In this document: in pieces, positions 42,063 to 51,167 of the stretch
How the letters are laid out: every line of letters starts with the position of its first letter
How positions within the stretch are numbered: the stretch's first letter is position 1
Assembly (NCBI RefSeq): GCF_900129445.1
Contig: NZ_FQVT01000003.1
Span: 186,001-250,000, forward strand
Direction: 5' to 3'
Source: Salegentibacter echinorum
Lineage (GTDB): Bacteria > Bacteroidota > Bacteroidia > Flavobacteriales > Flavobacteriaceae
Length of the DNA stretch: 64,000 bases
Translations under genes and position numbers: made by a program
Notes under the pieces: model-generated
What the model saw: the letters and a program-made list of their open reading frames with translations, nothing else
What the model was told of the DNA's origin: nothing
Databases searched by the model: none

Positions 42063-42675
42063 AGAAGCTATATTAATAGGATATTCAGGGCACGGTGCGG
42101 TAGTAGCAGAAGCGGCAGAATTGGCTCGTATAAAAATCTATGGATATACGGAAACCGGGAAAGTCACCTCCAATCCTTTTAATCTTGAGTATTTGGGCTT
42201 TGAAAAGGACCCGCAGTTTAAGGGCTGGGCTACAGATAAAAGTTATATTTTAGGAATAGGGGACAATCATCTTCGGGAAAAGGCCGGGAATTTAATTATT
42301 TCAAAAGAAAGAGAACTTTTAAATGTTATTCACCCCTGCGCCTCGGTGACTAAAGAGCTTAGCCTGGGAACAGGAAATTTTATAGCCAGAAATGCTGCTG
42401 TAAATCCCCGGGTTAGCATAGGAGATTTTTGCATTATTAATACCGGTGCCATCGTAGAACACGACTGTGCTGTTGATGATGCAGTACATATAGCCCCCGG
42501 TGCTGTACTAACCGGAAATGTGCGGGTGGGACACTGTACATTTATTGGTGCCAATGCGGTAATAAAACAGGGCGTTAAAATTGGAAAAAACGTTATAATT
42601 GGAGCTGGTTCGGTGGTGATAAAAGATGTGGGTGATAATCAAAAAGTAATAGGAAATCCAGGTAGGCTAATATGA
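42052..42675 (+). CDS. NeuD/PglD/LegH-type sugar N-acetyltransferase
   Basis: A 207-residue protein with an N-terminal Rossmann-like sugar-nucleotide domain (AILIGYSGHGAVVAEAAEL) and a C-terminal left-handed beta helix of hexapeptide repeats (VSIGDFCIINTGAIVEHDC, VRVGHCTFIGANAVIKQG). The catalytic-type histidine lies in EHDC. It would use acetyl-CoA to N-acetylate the LegC product. A GTG start at 42052 overlaps the legC end by 11 bases, and its stop overlaps the synthase gene (ATGA). Confidence 0.9.
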   Translation: MLNKEAILIGYSGHGAVVAEAAELARIKIYGYTETGKVTSNPFNLEYLGFEKDPQFKGWATDKSYILGIGDNHLREKAGNLIISKERELLNVIHPCASVTKELSLGTGNFIARNAAVNPRVSIGDFCIINTGAIVEHDCAVDDAVHIAPGAVLTGNVRVGHCTFIGANAVIKQGVKIGKNVIIGAGSVVIKDVGDNQKVIGNPGRLI

Positions 42676-43685
42676 AAAATAAGGTAATTATAATAGCAGA
42701 AGCTGGGGTAAACCATAATGGGGAGGTCCAGCAGGCTAAAAAACTAATAGCGGCGGCGGCAAATGCCGGGGTAGATTATGTGAAATTCCAAACATTTAAA
42801 GCTTCTAAATTGGTAACTAAATCTGCAGAACGTGCAAATTATCAAAATGATAACACGGGAGATGGAGATTCTCAGTACGAAATGCTTAAGAAATTAGAAC
42901 TTTCAGAAGATGTTCACAAAGAATTAATGGAATATTGCGCTGCAAGGGGCGTAAAGTTTTTATCTACCGGGTTCGATTTAGATAGCCTGGAATTTCTGAA
43001 TAATATAGGAATCAATCTTTTTAAAATTCCATCGGGAGAAATTACAAACCTACCCTATCTTCGTAAAATAGCTGGTTTTGGAAAGCAGGTAGTAATGTCC
43101 ACGGGAATGGCCAACATGCAGGAAGTTAAAGATGCCTTTAATGTACTAATTACAGAGGGACTTTCACGCCAGGATATTAGTATTGTACACTGCAATACTG
43201 AATATCCAACCCCTATGAAAGACGTTAATTTAAAAGCCATGCTTCATATTGGGGACGAGCTAAACACAAAAATTGGCTATTCAGACCATACTTTGGGAAT
43301 AGAGGTTCCCATAGCGGCAGTAGCTTTGGGGGCAAAAGTGATAGAAAAACATTTTACTTTAGACAGGGATTTGCCGGGCCCAGATCACAGGGCGTCGTTA
43401 GTACCCGAAGAATTAAAGGCAATGGTCACTTCTATTCGTAATATAGAAATGGCGATTTCGGGCTCTGGGGTAAAAGAACCTTCGCCTTCAGAATTAAAAA
43501 ATAAACCTATAGCGCGAAAAAGTATAATTGCTTCTCAAAATATTAAAAAAGGTGATGTATTTTCAGAAATAAATCTCACTATAAAACGCCCGGGAACGGG
43601 AATTAATCCAATGAGATGGAACGATATTCTGGGACAGCGAGCGATAAAAGATTTTAAGGAAGACGATTTAATAGAATTAATTTGA
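42672..43685 (+). CDS. legI: N,N'-diacetyllegionaminate (NeuB-family) synthase, LegI
   Basis: Condenses 2,4-diacetamido-2,4,6-trideoxymannose with phosphoenolpyruvate to legionaminic acid. 337 residues: IIIAEAGVNHNGEVQQAKK, VKFQTFKASKLVT, FLSTGFDLDSL, KIPSGEITNLPYL, GYSDHTLGIEVP, EKHFTLDRDLPGPDH and a C-terminal SAF domain (KSIIASQNIKKGDVF, RPGTGINPMRW). The sequence belongs to the NeuB/LegI branch, distinct from PseI at 19303. Sialic rather than legionaminic acid is excluded mainly by the dedicated legB/legC genes alongside. Confidence 0.92.
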   Translation: MKNKVIIIAEAGVNHNGEVQQAKKLIAAAANAGVDYVKFQTFKASKLVTKSAERANYQNDNTGDGDSQYEMLKKLELSEDVHKELMEYCAARGVKFLSTGFDLDSLEFLNNIGINLFKIPSGEITNLPYLRKIAGFGKQVVMSTGMANMQEVKDAFNVLITEGLSRQDISIVHCNTEYPTPMKDVNLKAMLHIGDELNTKIGYSDHTLGIEVPIAAVALGAKVIEKHFTLDRDLPGPDHRASLVPEELKAMVTSIRNIEMAISGSGVKEPSPSELKNKPIARKSIIASQNIKKGDVFSEINLTIKRPGTGINPMRWNDILGQRAIKDFKEDDLIELI

Positions 43686-44839
43686 AAAAAATAGCGATTG
43701 TAACAGGAACCCGGGCAGAGTTTGGGTTATTGAGTCCATTAATGGATAAAATTCAAGAAGATAAGGAAATGCAATTGCAACTTATTGTAACTGCGATGCA
43801 TCTGTCTCCTGAATTTGGATATACCGTTGATGAAATTGAAGAGAAAGGTTATAAAATAGATAGTAAAGTAGAATGTTTGCTTTCTTCAGATACAGCAGTA
43901 GGAGTAACAAAATCTGTTGGCTTGGCGACAATTGGATTTGCTGATGCTTTCACTAATTTATCTCCAGATGTAGTTGTTATATTAGGAGATCGTACAGAAA
44001 TGCTGGCTGCGGCGACTTCAGCCCTGTTGGCCAATATTCCAATAGCCCATATTCATGGCGGTGAAACTACTGAAGGGGCTTATGATGAAAATATAAGGCA
44101 CGCAATTACAAAAATGAGTTATTTGCATTTTGCTTCTGCCAAAATATATAGGCAAAGAATAATCCAGCTGGGAGAACATCCCGACCGTGTTTTTAATGTA
44201 GGGGCTATTGGTCTGGATTCGATTAAAAATATGGATATTTTAAATAAAGAAGAGTTTGAACAATCCATTAACTTTAAACTTGGCAGGAAGAACATTCTAA
44301 TTACTTTTCATCCTGTTACTTTAGAAGATGACTCTGCCAAAGATCAGTTTAATGCTATTTTAGAAGCCTTAGATGCCCTGGAAGAAACACATTTTATTTT
44401 TACCCACGCCAATTCTGATAAGAGTGGACGGGTAATAAACCAGATGATAGAACAATTTGTAAACAAAAATCGAGAACGGGCGGTTGCTTTTAAATCTTTA
44501 GGTCACCTACGTTATCTCTCTGCTTTAGAGCATATTGATATGGTGTTGGGAAACTCATCGAGCGGAATTATAGAAGTACCCTATTTTAATATCCCGACGG
44601 TTAACATAGGGGACAGGCAAAAAGGACGTATCTTATCGGAAAGTATTATTCAGTCTGAAACAACAGTAGATGCTATCACTTTAGCTCTTCAAAAGGCGCT
44701 TGATATTGCTTTTAGAAAACGTATAGAAAATCAGGTACAACTCTATGGTTCTGGAAATACTGCAGAAAAAATAATGGATATCTTGAGAAATCAAAATATT
44801 AATAGCCTAAAGAAATCCTTTTACGATATTCAATTTTAA
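43682..44839 (+). CDS. legG: UDP/GDP-N,N'-diacetylbacillosamine 2-epimerase (hydrolysing), LegG/NeuC
   Basis: Hydrolyses the nucleotide and inverts C2 to give 2,4-diacetamido-2,4,6-trideoxymannose for LegI. 385 residues with the NeuC/WecB-like fold: IAIVTGTRAEFGLLSPLMD, VVILGDRTEMLAAA, IAHIHGGETTEGAYDE, ILITFHPVTLED and GNSSSGIIEVP. The TTG start at 43682 overlaps the legI stop by four bases. It cannot be assumed to replace PseG in the Pse pathway because PseG uses a different fold and does not epimerise C2. Confidence 0.93.
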   Translation: MKKIAIVTGTRAEFGLLSPLMDKIQEDKEMQLQLIVTAMHLSPEFGYTVDEIEEKGYKIDSKVECLLSSDTAVGVTKSVGLATIGFADAFTNLSPDVVVILGDRTEMLAAATSALLANIPIAHIHGGETTEGAYDENIRHAITKMSYLHFASAKIYRQRIIQLGEHPDRVFNVGAIGLDSIKNMDILNKEEFEQSINFKLGRKNILITFHPVTLEDDSAKDQFNAILEALDALEETHFIFTHANSDKSGRVINQMIEQFVNKNRERAVAFKSLGHLRYLSALEHIDMVLGNSSSGIIEVPYFNIPTVNIGDRQKGRILSESIIQSETTVDAITLALQKALDIAFRKRIENQVQLYGSGNTAEKIMDILRNQNINSLKKSFYDIQF

Positions 44840-44842
44840 ATT

Positions 44843-45883
44843 ATGGATATACAACTTATAACAATTCACCAGGATAAGACCATTATAGAGGCTCTGGAAA
44901 AACTAAATGATTTAAGGAATCTTAGTCGGTTAATACTTTTTGTGGTAGATAATAATAATGTGGTGGTAGGTTCGATTACCGATGGCGATGTTAGGCGCTC
45001 TCTAATTCAGCATGCCGATGTAGAAAAAAAAGTAGGAGAGGTATGCAATAGGAATTTTACTTTTGAATATGTGCAGGATAGTTTTCTTAATCTGGATGCT
45101 TATCGCAAAAAAGACATCAAGGTTTTACCGCTATTGGATAAAGGTAAAAAATTAAAAAAAATTATTGACCTAAAAAAGATAAATGCCGTCTTACCTGTAG
45201 AATGCATGATTATGGCTGGGGGGCGTGGTAAAAGGTTGAGCCCGCTTACCGATGAAATTCCAAAACCCTTATTGCCCTTGGGAAATAAGCCTATTATAGA
45301 ACACAATATAGACCGTTTGATATCTTTTGGTATTAAGAAAATTTATATCTCTCTTAAATATCTTGGAGAACAAATTCGGGATTACTTTGGTGATGGCAGT
45401 ACCAAGGGGGTGCAAATTGAATATATATGGGAAGATAAGCCCCTGGGTACCGCTGGGGCGCTATCTTTAGTAGAAAACTTTAAAAGCGAAAACATTTTAC
45501 TAATGAACGGGGATTTGTTTACCAATATTAATTTTGAGGATTTATATAAGTCCCTCATAGCTTCAAATGCAGATATGGCGGTGGCCTCTACCGAGTATAA
45601 AATTGACATTCCCTATGCCGTTTTTGAAACTGAGGGTGAACGGGTGAAAAATTTTAAAGAGAAACCTTCTTACAGGTACCATTCTAATGCCGGTATATAT
45701 ATATTAAAAAAAGAACTAATTGATAAAATACCAAAGAATAGGTTCTATGATATCACAGATTTAATGAAAGATCTGGTGGACAATAAGGGAAAATTGGTTC
45801 ACGAACCAATTATTGGCTATTGGATAGATATAGGTAAACCCGAAGATTATAAACAAGCACAGGAATTTATTAAGCATTCTTAA
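44843..45883 (+). CDS. ptmE: PtmE-like CBS/nucleotidyltransferase (sugar-1-phosphate guanylyltransferase)
   Basis: 346 residues in two parts. Residues 1-115 form a CBS-domain pair (LILFVVDNNNVVVGSITDGDVRR, VLPLLDKGKKLKKI). From about 118 there is a nucleotidyltransferase with MAGGRGKRLSPLTDEIPKP, LLMNGDLFTN and IGYWIDIGKPEDY. This fusion is PtmE of the Campylobacter legionaminic pathway, which makes GDP-glucosamine, so the pathway here may start from GDP- rather than UDP-linked sugar. It lies 3 bases after legG. The CBS part may sense a nucleotide. Confidence 0.88.
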   Translation: MDIQLITIHQDKTIIEALEKLNDLRNLSRLILFVVDNNNVVVGSITDGDVRRSLIQHADVEKKVGEVCNRNFTFEYVQDSFLNLDAYRKKDIKVLPLLDKGKKLKKIIDLKKINAVLPVECMIMAGGRGKRLSPLTDEIPKPLLPLGNKPIIEHNIDRLISFGIKKIYISLKYLGEQIRDYFGDGSTKGVQIEYIWEDKPLGTAGALSLVENFKSENILLMNGDLFTNINFEDLYKSLIASNADMAVASTEYKIDIPYAVFETEGERVKNFKEKPSYRYHSNAGIYILKKELIDKIPKNRFYDITDLMKDLVDNKGKLVHEPIIGYWIDIGKPEDYKQAQEFIKHS

Positions 45884-45895
45884 AAGTAGTGACTC

Positions 45896-46630
45896 ATGGA
45901 TAATATTTTAATAACTGTTTGCGCAAGAGGTGGGTCTAAAGGAATTCCCGATAAGAACATTAAAGAAATTGGGGGGGAACCATTAATATATTACACCTTG
46001 AGATTGGCTAAGGAATTTAAGAAAAAGCATCCCGGTACCTTGATTTATTTATCTACAGATTCCAATAAAATAAAGGAAGTTGTAGAAACCCTGAATATTA
46101 GCGGGGTAAATACCAACTATACACGGCCTCAAAAGCTTGCCGACGATTCTTCTGGAAAATTAGAGGTAATTAATGACCTTAAAAATTATGTAGAAGCTGA
46201 AAAAAAAATACAGTTTGATTACATAATGGATATGGATGTTACTTCTCCTTTACGTACACTCCGGGATTTGGAAATAGCCTTTGAAAAATTGATCAAAAGT
46301 AATGAGGCTTTAAACATCTTTTCGGTTAGTCCTGCGGCGAGAAATCCTTATTTTAATATGGTAGAAGTCAATGACCAGGGTTTTGCTGTATTGTGTAAAC
46401 AAGGAGATTTTTTAACCCGGCAATCTGCTCCTGCCGTGTACGATATGAATGCTTCCTTTTATATTTTTAAAGAAAAATATTTCGAGAATGGAACTATAGC
46501 GGGCTTAATGGAAAAAGCTTTAATTTATGAAGTACCGCATGTTTGTTTTGATTTGGATCATCCAATCGATTTCGATTTTATGACCTTTATGATAGAAAAT
46601 AATAAACTTAACTTCGAATTCCTAAAATGA
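45896..46630 (+). CDS. legF: CMP-legionaminate synthetase, LegF (NeuA family)
   Basis: Activates legionaminic acid with CTP. 244 residues, CMP-NeuAc synthetase fold: ITVCARGGSKGIPDKNIKEIGGE at the N-terminus, STDSNKIKEVV, the metal aspartates in MDMDVTSPLRTL, and the C-terminal DLDHPIDFDFMTFMIE. Longer than the PseF at 16983 and on a separate branch. The stop overlaps the next gene (ATGA), 12 bases after ptmE. Confidence 0.93.
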   Translation: MDNILITVCARGGSKGIPDKNIKEIGGEPLIYYTLRLAKEFKKKHPGTLIYLSTDSNKIKEVVETLNISGVNTNYTRPQKLADDSSGKLEVINDLKNYVEAEKKIQFDYIMDMDVTSPLRTLRDLEIAFEKLIKSNEALNIFSVSPAARNPYFNMVEVNDQGFAVLCKQGDFLTRQSAPAVYDMNASFYIFKEKYFENGTIAGLMEKALIYEVPHVCFDLDHPIDFDFMTFMIENNKLNFEFLK

Positions 46631-47544
46631 AAGTTTTAATAATTGGTTTAGGTTCTATAGCCAAAAAGCACATAGCAGCCTTAAGAAAAAATTGGGAAGT
46701 TAGTGTTTATGCACTGCGTTCTTCAGCTAAATCTAATAGTTTAGACGGGGTAACAGACTTGTATTCTACAAATGAATTAGACGAGCTACAATTCGATTTT
46801 TTTATAATATCAAACCCCACTTCCAAACATGCTGAAGCAATAGAAAAAATTTTGAAGTATAAAAAACCTTTGTTTATTGAGAAACCTTTGTTTGATAAAA
46901 TTGGCACTTCAAACCAAGCCTTAATAAGTAGAATTAATAATGACAAAATACCCAATTATGTGGCCTGTAATTTAAGGTTTTTAGATTGTCTCCAAGAGGC
47001 CAAAAAAATGATTGCAGGTTTACGAATTAATGAAATTAACAGTTACTGCGGTTCTTATTTACCAAATTGGCGACCAGATGTAGATTTTAGAAAAAGTTAT
47101 AGCGCCAATAAGGAAATGGGCGGTGGCGTCCATATAGATTTAATTCATGAACTGGATTATTTATACTGGTTTTTGGGGATGCCAAAAAAATCAAATACCA
47201 AATTTACCAGCCAATCTCATCTGGACATAAGTGCTGTAGATTATGCTAATTATTTATTGGAATATGACGGATTTTGCGCTTCGGTAATTTTAAACTATTA
47301 TCGAAAAGAGCCTAAAAGGACATTAGAAATAGTAACTTCGCAAGCTACTTTTGTGGTAAATTTATTGGAAAATAAAATTTTTGAAAATGGAAAGGAAGTA
47401 TATGCATCCAGTCAAAAAATCCTGGATACTTATGAGGTTCAAATGAATTTTTTTCTGAAGAATATTCTTGTGAAGGACGATTTTAATGAATTTAATACGG
47501 TGAATGAAGCTTATAAAATTTTGGCCTTATGTATGGAAAATTAG
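46627..47544 (+). CDS. Gfo/Idh/MocA-family oxidoreductase (PtmF-position)
   Basis: 305 residues with an N-terminal Rossmann motif (VLIIGLGSIAKKHIAAL), the family EKP motif (LFIEKPLF) and a C-terminal alpha/beta domain with GGGVHIDLIHELDYLYW. It occupies the position of ptmF in the Campylobacter legionaminic cluster, where it is thought to act with ptmA on an early precursor; the reaction is not firmly known to me. It overlaps legF (ATGA) and the next gene by 16 bases. Confidence 0.85.
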   Translation: MKVLIIGLGSIAKKHIAALRKNWEVSVYALRSSAKSNSLDGVTDLYSTNELDELQFDFFIISNPTSKHAEAIEKILKYKKPLFIEKPLFDKIGTSNQALISRINNDKIPNYVACNLRFLDCLQEAKKMIAGLRINEINSYCGSYLPNWRPDVDFRKSYSANKEMGGGVHIDLIHELDYLYWFLGMPKKSNTKFTSQSHLDISAVDYANYLLEYDGFCASVILNYYRKEPKRTLEIVTSQATFVVNLLENKIFENGKEVYASSQKILDTYEVQMNFFLKNILVKDDFNEFNTVNEAYKILALCMEN

Positions 47545-48275
47545 AAGATAAAGTAGTTATAGTAACTGGTTCGAATGGCTTAATAGGAAAGGAAGTAGTA
47601 GTTAAGCTGCAAAACGCCGGCGCAGTAGTAATTGCCTTAGACCTTACCCAAAATGGGAAGGAAAATAATTTTATTACTTGTGATATAACCAAAGAAAAGG
47701 AAATAGATGAAGTAGTGGCAAGAGTTTTGAATAAATATAACCGCATAGATGGTCTGGTTAATTTAGCTTACCCCCGTACTGCCGATTGGGGTGCAAAATT
47801 TGAAGAAATTCCCTTATCTTCCTGGAAAAGGAATATAGACATGCAATTAAATAGTAGTTTTTATTTATGTCAAAGTGTCCTAAAGGTAATGAAAGAGCAG
47901 GAATGGGGGGCTATTGTAAATATTGGATCCATCTATGGTGTTGTAGGGAATGATTTTAGTTTATATGAGGAATATAATGGTACGTCTCCAGCGGCCTATG
48001 CGGCCGTAAAGGGCGGGCTTATAAATTTCACTAAATATCTGGCTTCCTATTATGGGAAATATGGAATACGAGTAAACTGTGTTTCCCCGGGCGGTATTTT
48101 AGACGAGTCAAAACAACATCCCTCTTTCATTAAACGTTATTCAGAGAAGTCTCCTATGGGGCGTTTGGCAAAACCCGAAGAAATGGTGGCTCCAATTGCT
48201 TTTCTTTTATCTGATGGTGCCTCCTTTATCACCGGTCACAATTTAATGGTTGATGGCGGATGGACCGCTGTATAA
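47529..48275 (+). CDS. ptmA: Short-chain dehydrogenase/reductase (PtmA-like)
   Basis: A 248-residue classical SDR: VVIVTGSNGLIGKEVV, the NIGSIYG active-site serine segment, the catalytic Y-x3-K in YAAVKGG, and the C-terminal FLLSDGASFITGHNLMVDGGWT. The sequence context LVNLAYPRTADWG and SIYGVVGNDFSLYE resembles PtmA of the Campylobacter nonulosonate cluster. It starts inside the preceding oxidoreductase gene and closes the run of tightly packed Leg genes. Confidence 0.85.
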   Translation: MYGKLEDKVVIVTGSNGLIGKEVVVKLQNAGAVVIALDLTQNGKENNFITCDITKEKEIDEVVARVLNKYNRIDGLVNLAYPRTADWGAKFEEIPLSSWKRNIDMQLNSSFYLCQSVLKVMKEQEWGAIVNIGSIYGVVGNDFSLYEEYNGTSPAAYAAVKGGLINFTKYLASYYGKYGIRVNCVSPGGILDESKQHPSFIKRYSEKSPMGRLAKPEEMVAPIAFLLSDGASFITGHNLMVDGGWTAV

Positions 48276-48337
48276 AGAAGTAATCCAAAAATACTACCCC
48301 ATACTTAATTAACGCAGTCTTATAGAAAATTCTGGTT

Positions 48338-50125
48338 TTGGTAAAAAGAATTATAAAAAAATATTTTGATAGTCTTGCTTTCTATTATTCATATTTAGGA
48401 TATAGGGTTTTTGTTATTTTATTATTTAGCCTCCTCGTAGGTGCCTTAGATGCATTTGGTCTGGCCATGTTTCTCCCTCTTTTAAAGATGATAAATGATG
48501 CGGGAACGGTAGAGCCAGAGAGTTTAGGAAGGCTTCGGTTTTTGCTCGATTTTCTCCAGGATTTGGGAATAAAATTAAATTTATTGACTATCCTGGTTTT
48601 TATGGCCGTGTTATTCTTCTTTAAAGGTGCCATGCAATATCTTGCCGGTGTTTATAGGGTAAATATGTTGCAATGGTTTGTTAGGAAACTTAGGCTTCAA
48701 AACATTAAAGGTCTTAATAATTTGGCTTATAAGCACTTTGTATCTGCAGATATAGGCCGTATTCAAAACACTTTAACGGGGGAAGTGGATAGGGTGGCAA
48801 TTTCTTTTAGTAATTATTTTATCGCTATGCAATTTGGAGTAATGGTGATTGTTTATATGGCTATTGCCTTTAGGCTCGATCCTCAATTCGCCCTATTGGT
48901 AACTGCCGGGGGTGTTCTCACAAATTTTCTTTATAAGAATTTATATACTAATACTAAAGGTGCATCTCGTAGGCTCACCGGGGAGAATAATATTTTTCAA
49001 AGTTTAATTATTCAGAATGTTGCAAATTATAAATACCTAAAAGCAACAGGTTCCCTAAAGAAATATGCCGAAAAACTGCAAGGGTCTGTGCTGAAAATAG
49101 AGAAAAGCAACAAAAAAATAGGAAAATTAGATGCTTTATTAGTTGCCGGGCGGGAACCAATTTTAGTGAGTGTGGTTGTAGTGGTGATCTATGTCCAGAC
49201 TGCCTATTTAGGATCAGATTTGGGTCCCATCATTATGAGTTTGCTGTTATTTTACCGGGCACTTAATTATTTAATGCAAATGCAGGCCAGGTGGAATAAA
49301 TTTCTATCGGTTTCCGGCTCTTTGGAAAACATGAAGGCTTTTGGAAAAGAATTGAGAGCCAATAAGGAGAAAAAGAGTTCAATTATCCTGAAGGAATCTA
49401 TAGGTTCGTTAAAATTATCCCGGGTTTCCTTCCATTATGGGAAAGCTACGGTGTTAAAAAATATAAACCTGAATATTTCAAAAAATGAAACTTTAGCCTT
49501 TGTTGGCGAGAGTGGTAGTGGTAAAACGACTTTAGTAAATATTATAGCTGGATTGTTACCGGTAGATGACGGTGAGTATTATATCAATTCTAAAGAGAGT
49601 AAAGACATTTTCTTAGATTCTTTTCAAAAGAAAATTGGCTACATCACTCAAGACCCGGTTATTTTTAATGATACCTTATTTAACAATGTTACTTTTTGGG
49701 AAGAGGATGAAGAGAAAAAAGAACGCTTCTGGAATGCGGTGAATCAAGCCGCCTTAGGGGATTTTATAGAAGGTTTAGCTTTAAAAGAACAGACAATTTT
49801 AGGCAATAACGGCGTAAATTTAAGCGGTGGCCAAAAGCAGCGTATTTCTATTGCCAGAGAACTTTATAAAAATGTAGAAATATTGATATTAGACGAAGCT
49901 ACATCGGCTTTAGATTCTGAAACTGAAAAAGCAATTCAAAAAAATATCGATCAATTAAAAGGTAATTTCACTATCCTTATTGTGGCTCATAGAATTTCAA
50001 CTATTAAGAATGCAGATAGAATTGTGGTGATGAAAAATGGGGAAATTCAATTTGTTGATAATTTTCAAAACCTTTTAGCCAAATCTGAATATTTTAAGCG
50101 TTTGGTAGAATTACAGGAGGTATAA
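48338..50125 (+). CDS. ABC exporter (PglK/MsbA-like), permease and ATPase fused
   Basis: 595 residues. Residues 1-330 carry six membrane helices of an ABC exporter; the rest is the ATPase, with Walker A GESGSGKTT, signature LSGGQKQR, Walker B ILILDEATSALD and the H-loop VAHRIS. Half-transporters of this form flip lipid-linked oligosaccharides (PglK) or lipid A (MsbA). Its place right after the Leg genes favours a glycolipid flippase. A TTG at 48338 is the best start. The locus thus has an ABC and a Wzx-type flippase, in the Leg and Pse halves respectively. Confidence 0.9.
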   Translation: MVKRIIKKYFDSLAFYYSYLGYRVFVILLFSLLVGALDAFGLAMFLPLLKMINDAGTVEPESLGRLRFLLDFLQDLGIKLNLLTILVFMAVLFFFKGAMQYLAGVYRVNMLQWFVRKLRLQNIKGLNNLAYKHFVSADIGRIQNTLTGEVDRVAISFSNYFIAMQFGVMVIVYMAIAFRLDPQFALLVTAGGVLTNFLYKNLYTNTKGASRRLTGENNIFQSLIIQNVANYKYLKATGSLKKYAEKLQGSVLKIEKSNKKIGKLDALLVAGREPILVSVVVVVIYVQTAYLGSDLGPIIMSLLLFYRALNYLMQMQARWNKFLSVSGSLENMKAFGKELRANKEKKSSIILKESIGSLKLSRVSFHYGKATVLKNINLNISKNETLAFVGESGSGKTTLVNIIAGLLPVDDGEYYINSKESKDIFLDSFQKKIGYITQDPVIFNDTLFNNVTFWEEDEEKKERFWNAVNQAALGDFIEGLALKEQTILGNNGVNLSGGQKQRISIARELYKNVEILILDEATSALDSETEKAIQKNIDQLKGNFTILIVAHRISTIKNADRIVVMKNGEIQFVDNFQNLLAKSEYFKRLVELQEV

Positions 50126-50143
50126 ATTAAACGATAAACTTTA

Positions 50144-51157
50144 ATGCTACAACGACTTTTTATAATTAAAAATAATACTCACTATCTAAATGTCAAGAAT
50201 TATATCAAGACAAAGGAAAAGGCGCATAATCATATTTTTCTTACCGTGGGAAAATTTGAGGGCTACCTTGATTTTATCAACACAATAAAAGAAGATAAGG
50301 AACTTGAGTTATTGGGAATTATTTATACTCATAAATCGAGTCGTATTGTAGATTACTGGAATTTAATAACTAATATTATCTATATTAAAAAACAAGCTGT
50401 GAAGCAAAAGCATTTTGATGAGATAATATTTTCTAATTATAAGTACTTTCTTCAGCATTCAATAATTAATCATTATAGTACAGATAAAATTATATTATTA
50501 AGTGATGGTGCGGGTATTATAGTTATGGCAAATTATAGAAAGAAACACAAGTCTTTGCCATTTAAATCAATACCGTTTGGCAATAATACCTTTTTTAGAG
50601 AGCAGATTTTAAAAATTAAGCCTATAAAACATTTACATTTCTACACCCAGATTAATTTAGATATTGCTGAAGAAGATTCTCAGGAAATTTTTAAGTTTGA
50701 AGGTTCAAAGCATGATAAAGTAAATACTAAGAAAGTTTACTTTGTAGGCAGTCCCCTGGTAGAGTTGGGTTTTATTAGTTTAAATAAAAAGATTTCCTAT
50801 CTAAAGGAATTGATGGCCTATTATGAGAATTATGAGTTTTTTTATTTTCCGCATAGAAGAGAATCGGGTGAGAATTTAGAAAAATATAACTTTATGCAGG
50901 TAATTGCACAAAGTAACATCCCATTTGAAGAACGGATGAAGCAGGAGTCTGAATTACCCGGAACAATTATCTCTTTTGTATCTTCTATAGCAATAAATTT
51001 AGCTCCAATTTATTCTAAAATTAAATTTCAGTATTTTCCCCTTTCAAATTCAGATTTAAGCAGTAATAAGGAATTTCAGAAAAAATATAAGGTGATGTTG
51101 GCTGGTTATAAAAATTTAGAAACTCCAAATTTTTCTGAATTTCCCAGAAAAGATTAA
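50144..51157 (+). CDS. Putative nonulosonic-acid transferase (GT52/polysialyltransferase-like), Leg-associated
   Basis: 337 residues, paralogue of the gene at 20880. Shared blocks: LFIIKNNTHYLNVKNYI at the N-terminus, FSNY(K) before residue 100, D121-G122 in LLSDGAGII, HLHFYTQI, VYFVGSPLVEL at 198-208, H237-R238 (FPHRRES), PFEERMKQE and the S280-S281 dyad (SFVSS). The order of acid-glycine, His and Ser-Ser motifs suggests a GT-B sialyltransferase-like enzyme using CMP-legionaminate, made by the genes immediately upstream. I cannot place it in a named family with certainty; the pairing of each paralogue with a different nonulosonate operon is the main argument. Confidence 0.62.
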   Translation: MLQRLFIIKNNTHYLNVKNYIKTKEKAHNHIFLTVGKFEGYLDFINTIKEDKELELLGIIYTHKSSRIVDYWNLITNIIYIKKQAVKQKHFDEIIFSNYKYFLQHSIINHYSTDKIILLSDGAGIIVMANYRKKHKSLPFKSIPFGNNTFFREQILKIKPIKHLHFYTQINLDIAEEDSQEIFKFEGSKHDKVNTKKVYFVGSPLVELGFISLNKKISYLKELMAYYENYEFFYFPHRRESGENLEKYNFMQVIAQSNIPFEERMKQESELPGTIISFVSSIAINLAPIYSKIKFQYFPLSNSDLSSNKEFQKKYKVMLAGYKNLETPNFSEFPRKD

Positions 51158-51167
51158 TATTTCGACT

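Noticed and set aside
43682-44839. LegG as substitute for the missing PseG
   Set aside because: LegG/NeuC enzymes hydrolyse with C2 inversion and belong to a different fold; the gene is embedded in the Leg operon.
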